Assembly (NCBI GenBank): GCA_902490055.1
Contig: CABUCP010000085.1
Span: forward strand, 1 to 9,245
Origin: an uncultured Klebsiella sp.
Lineage (GTDB): Bacteria; Pseudomonadota; Gammaproteobacteria; Enterobacterales; Enterobacteriaceae
Length of the DNA: 9,245 nt
Direction: 5' to 3'
In this document: positions 7,087-9,245 of the stretch, piece after piece
Position numbering within the stretch: position 1 is the first letter of the stretch
Layout: the number at the start of each line of letters is the position of its first letter
The notes under the pieces: model-generated
Database searches by the model: none
Seen by the model: only the letters and a program-made list of their open reading frames with translations
What the model was told of the DNA's origin: nothing
Program-made: the position numbers and the translations under genes

Positions 7087-8168
7087 GATGCGCGCTCCGC
7101 CACGGCGCGCAGCGCGGCTTTTTCACGGGTAATCGGCAGCAGCGCTTTACCATAGTCCTGCGCATCGTTCAGCGGGTCGAATCCGCGGATCAGGAAGTTA
7201 CGCACCCCGAGGTCGTAGTAGTCGAGCAGCGCATCGGCAACCTGCTCCGGCGTGCCGACCAGCGCGGTGGAGTTGTGGCCGCCGCCCACCAGTTGGGCGA
7301 TACCGGTCCACAGGCGTTTATCCACTACCTTGCCCTGCGCCGCCGTGGCCCGCAGACGCTGCGCGCCAACGCTATCGGGTTTGGCCTTAAAGCCCCCTTC
7401 GCTCTGCGCCGCCCGCTCGGTGGCGACATGAAGAATATGCTCGGCCTTTTCCCAGGCTTCTGCTTCGCTATCGGCAATAATCGGTCGGAACGACACGCTG
7501 AAGCCGATTTCACGCTGGTGTTTCGCCGCTTCGGCCCGCACGCGCTGGATAGTCTCCGCAGTCTGCGCCAGCGACTCGCCCCACAGCGCGAAGACGTTGG
7601 CATGTTTACCGGCAACCGTAATCGCCGCTTGCGACGAACCACCGAAATAGAGGGGAATATGCGGTTTCTGCAGCGGGCGAATAGCCGACCACGCCTGTTC
7701 CGCCTGATAAAAATCATTGTCAATGTCCACCGGCTGTTCGGCGGTCCAGACCCTGCGGATGGTATCGAGGAAGGCGTCGGTGCGCGCATAGCGCTGGTCG
7801 TGGTCGAGATAATCGCCGTCACGGCGCTGCTCAGCGTCATTGCCGCCGCTGATGATATGTACCGCCAGCCGGCCGCCCAACAGATGTTCAAGGGTGGCGA
7901 ATTTGCGCGCGGCGAGGGTTGGCGAAATAAAACCGGGGCGGTGCGCCAGCAGGAAAGCTATCTTTTGCGTCGACAGCCCCGCCAGCGCGGTCACCAGAAA
8001 GCCGTCAGGTTGATCGGACCAGTGGCCCACCAGCAGGCGGTCAAAACCTGCAGCTTCATGCGCTTGCGCAAAGCGCACGATATAATCACGGTCAAAAATC
8101 GGTCCCACCGGGGCGATGGTTTCCGACGACAGCCGGTGGCCGATCATGCCGAGAAACTGAATGGTCAT
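7083..8168 (-). CDS. SsuD-like FMNH2-dependent (luciferase-like) monooxygenase
   Basis: Cytoplasmic TIM-barrel flavin monooxygenase of the bacterial luciferase-like family, closest in pattern to alkanesulfonate monooxygenase, which cleaves C-S bonds to release sulfite. Start 8168 (MTIQFLGMIG) is chosen because AGGAG lies 5 nt upstream and the family's first strand begins here; this gives 361 residues against about 381 for E. coli SsuD. Landmarks are AHRPGFISPTLAARKFATLEHLLGGRL (75-101), ISGGNDAEQRRDGDYLDHDQRY (106-127), IPLYFGGSSQAA (171-182), TALVGTPEQVADAL (301-314) and FLIRGFDPLNDAQDYG (325-340). By rough alignment from memory, the SsuD residues C54, R226, H228 and Y331 become Gln53, Ser226, Arg228 and Phe330, so the substrate or mechanism may differ. 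It is the first gene of the operon. It needs reduced FMN, but no reductase gene is present. Confidence 0.9.
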   Translation of the reverse strand: MTIQFLGMIGHRLSSETIAPVGPIFDRDYIVRFAQAHEAAGFDRLLVGHWSDQPDGFLVTALAGLSTQKIAFLLAHRPGFISPTLAARKFATLEHLLGGRLAVHIISGGNDAEQRRDGDYLDHDQRYARTDAFLDTIRRVWTAEQPVDIDNDFYQAEQAWSAIRPLQKPHIPLYFGGSSQAAITVAGKHANVFALWGESLAQTAETIQRVRAEAAKHQREIGFSVSFRPIIADSEAEAWEKAEHILHVATERAAQSEGGFKAKPDSVGAQRLRATAAQGKVVDKRLWTGIAQLVGGGHNSTALVGTPEQVADALLDYYDLGVRNFLIRGFDPLNDAQDYGKALLPITREKAALRAVAERAS

Positions 8169-8173
8169 AAGAA

Positions 8174-8178
8174 CTCCT
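8174..8178 (-). promoter_or_regulatory. ribosome binding site deciding the monooxygenase start
   Basis: AGGAG on the minus strand, 5 nt before ATG 8168-8166. It supports MTIQFLGMIG as the N-terminus and makes an in-frame upstream ATG at 8234 (22 extra, Arg-rich residues with no homologous look) unlikely. Confidence 0.8.
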
Positions 8179-8186
8179 GGATACAA

Positions 8187-8226
8187 GGTAACGAATGGGC
8201 CGCGGCGGCGGCGCGTTTTCATTACC
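8187..8226 (-). promoter_or_regulatory. possible stem-loop in the operon leader
   Basis: On the minus strand GGTAATG (8226-8220) can pair with CGTTACC (8193-8187), seven pairs including one G-U. They enclose a 26-nt loop that is very GC-rich (repeated GCC). The structure would end about 8 nt before the AGGAG ribosome site, so it could affect translation initiation. It does not match any riboswitch class I recognise and has no U-tract. Low confidence. Confidence 0.3.
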
Positions 8227-8262
8227 CTATACACAGGCTTTTAATGAGCAAAATGCATTTTT

Positions 8263-8268
8263 ATCATA
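8263..8268 (-). promoter_or_regulatory. candidate -10 box for the organosulfur operon
   Basis: TATGAT on the minus strand matches the sigma-70 -10 consensus at 5 of 6 bases. No good -35 hexamer lies 16-18 bp upstream, as often seen at activator-dependent promoters. It would put the transcript start about 88 nt before the monooxygenase ATG. A second, weaker candidate is TATAGG (8231-8226). The position is uncertain. Confidence 0.3.
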
Positions 8269-8278
8269 TCTTAATATG
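8265..8278. promoter_or_regulatory. dyad CATAT-N4-ATATG, candidate LysR operator of the operon
   Basis: CATAT (8265-8269), CTTA, ATATG (8274-8278) is a perfect 5-bp inverted repeat with a 4-bp spacer, in the AT-rich gap between lysR and the operon. The same arms and spacer length recur upstream of lysR (9228-9243). It overlaps the candidate -10 box. LysR-family proteins commonly bind short AT-rich dyads in front of both their own gene and their targets; binding here is inferred. Confidence 0.5.
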
Positions 8279-8312
8279 CAAGATAAGCATTAACATAAAA
8301 TATACATATATT

Positions 8313-9206
8313 TCAGTTAGATGATGAAATTTGCTGAACGACTTTTGCGGCGAAAAAGGTGAGCGGCTGGCTCAGGTTAGCCAGATTCTGCGCGTTTACC
8401 AGCCACAGATACACTTCAGGTTGTAAATCCGCGAGCGTAAGTGTCGCCACTTCATCGCGCCACGGGCTGGCCGCCAGCGCGGCGCGAGGCACCAGGCCAA
8501 GCCCCAGTCCCTGCGCCACCAGGCTAATTTGCAATTGGGCTCCCGCGGTCTCGACATTCAATGCTAATCGCAACCCCTGCGACTGCAGCTCACGGATAAG
8601 CCCGGCCCGCAGGCCGCAGCCGTCGGGATTCAGTATCCAGCCTCGCTCAGCGCAGTCGCGCAGCGCCCCGGCATGCAGCCGCCAGCTTTTCGCCGCGATG
8701 ACCACGATATCCAGCGGACACAGCAGCCGTCCGATGTAGCCGTCTGCAAAACGTTGTTGCTCTGGACCCATCGCCAGCACGCCATCCAGTTCGACACTCT
8801 CCAGCCTCTTTTGCAGCAGTCCGCTCCAGCCGCAGGTCACCTGCGGTTCCAGGGCTGGGAACTGCTGGCGCAGCGCGGTGAGGGCCGGCTGCAGAGCGAT
8901 TTCCGCGACGCTTTGCGGCACGCCCAGACGCAGGATGCCCTGCGGCTCCGCCTCAGGATCAAGCAGGCCGTACAGCTTTTTGGTTTCCCGCTTGATGCTC
9001 AGACACTGCTCATACACCCGATGTCCGGCGGCGGTCAGCGTCAGGGGCCGGGTCTGGCGCTCCAGCAGCGTCACGTTGAGGGTTTGCTCCAGGCGCTGAA
9101 GCCGACGGGTAATGGCCGATTGGGTAATACCGAGATATTCCGCAGCCTGATTAAGTGACGAAAACTGCACGGTAGCCAGCAAGGCGTCAATGTCGTCGAT
9201 ACGCAT
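8313..9206 (-). CDS. LysR-type transcriptional regulator
   Basis: DNA-binding regulator of the LysR family, 297 residues, the normal length. The winged helix-turn-helix is at the N-terminus: SSLNQAAEYLGITQSAITRRLQRLE (16-40), then LLERQTRPLTLTAAGHRVYE (47-66). A linker helix follows, and a two-lobe effector domain starts near ILRLGVPQSVAE (91-102) and includes GLGLGLVPRAAL (233-244). The start is supported by AAGGA (9211-9215), 4 nt upstream. Unlike the classical divergent LysR layout, this gene points the same way as its presumed target operon, whose first ATG is 144 bp beyond its stop. Given position and the shared dyad, it probably controls the operon in response to sulfur status or the substrate, and may control itself. 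It is not clearly CysB or Cbl, so no symbol is given. Confidence 0.92.
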   Translation of the reverse strand: MRIDDIDALLATVQFSSLNQAAEYLGITQSAITRRLQRLEQTLNVTLLERQTRPLTLTAAGHRVYEQCLSIKRETKKLYGLLDPEAEPQGILRLGVPQSVAEIALQPALTALRQQFPALEPQVTCGWSGLLQKRLESVELDGVLAMGPEQQRFADGYIGRLLCPLDIVVIAAKSWRLHAGALRDCAERGWILNPDGCGLRAGLIRELQSQGLRLALNVETAGAQLQISLVAQGLGLGLVPRAALAASPWRDEVATLTLADLQPEVYLWLVNAQNLANLSQPLTFFAAKVVQQISSSN

Positions 9207-9227
9207 ACAATCCTTAATGTGATTTTT

Positions 9228-9243
9228 GCATATTAATATATGC
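9228..9243. promoter_or_regulatory. dyad GCATAT-N4-ATATGC upstream of lysR, candidate operator
   Basis: GCATAT (9228-9233), TAAT, ATATGC (9238-9243) is a perfect 6-bp inverted repeat with a 4-bp spacer. Its core CATAT-N4-ATATG is identical in arms and spacing to the dyad at 8265-8278. On the minus strand it overlaps TATATT (9240-9235), a possible -10 box for lysR, so binding here could give autorepression. The window ends 2 bp later, so the rest of this promoter cannot be seen. Confidence 0.5.
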
Positions 9244-9245
9244 GG

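Noticed and set aside
2175..8168. Standard ssuEADCB operon
   Set aside because: No ssuE. There is an extra oxidoreductase and an extra binding protein, gene order differs, and the permease is longer.
8169..8234. Upstream extension of the monooxygenase to the ATG at 8234
   Set aside because: The extra 22 residues (MYRVMKTRRRRGPF...) cover leader sequence and include the Shine-Dalgarno site; the family fold starts at MTIQFLG.
7275..8324. 349-codon open frame on the plus strand
   Set aside because: It lies antisense to the well-supported monooxygenase gene and runs into the control region. It shows no family motif and is explained by the GC-rich codon use of the opposite strand.
1..9245. CRISPR array, tRNA, rRNA, insertion sequence or prophage genes
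   Set aside because: No spaced direct repeats, tRNA-like folds, transposase motifs or phage-type genes were seen; nearly all of the window is occupied by the eight genes described.

Overview
The window looks like chromosome of a GC-rich member of the Enterobacteriaceae (Klebsiella, Raoultella or Enterobacter type). This rests on the base composition, good Shine-Dalgarno sites, tightly overlapping genes, and an enterobacterial REP-type palindrome between two convergent genes. The genus is inferred, not proven.

Layout. (1) Bases 1-2080, plus strand: a TonB-dependent outer-membrane receptor of the siderophore-receptor family. Its 5' end lies outside the window, and its last ~18 codons are out of frame because one base appears to be missing near 2024. 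(2) 2081-2174: a short convergent spacer with a REP-like palindrome. (3) 2175-8168, minus strand: a compact six-gene operon. In transcription order it holds an SsuD-like flavin monooxygenase, an acyl-CoA-dehydrogenase-fold (DszC/SfnB-like) oxidoreductase, an SsuA-like Sec-exported binding protein, a second NrtA/SsuA-type binding protein with a Tat signal, an SsuC-type permease with an unusual N-terminal extension, and an SsuB-type ATPase. Junctions are 4-20 bp overlaps or a 5-bp gap, so translation is probably coupled. (4) 8169-8312: AT-rich control region. (5) 8313-9206, minus strand: a LysR-type regulator transcribed toward the operon. (6) 9207-9245: its upstream region.

How it fits together: the operon looks like an import-and-desulfurise module for an organosulfur compound (a sulfonate, sulfone or similar). 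One or both binding proteins would feed a single ABC importer, and two reduced-flavin-dependent enzymes would oxidise the substrate until sulfite is released. No flavin reductase (SsuE/SfnE type) is present, so reduced FMN must come from elsewhere. The LysR protein is the likely regulator. The same dyad, CATAT-N4-ATATG, lies in front of lysR and in front of the operon, and is a candidate operator. The true substrate cannot be read from the sequence.

The most notable points are the two binding proteins using different export routes, the Cys/His-rich character of the Tat one, the altered catalytic positions in the SsuD-like enzyme, the DszC-like rather than dehydrogenase-like active site of its partner, the shared dyad, and the frameshifted receptor C-terminus.
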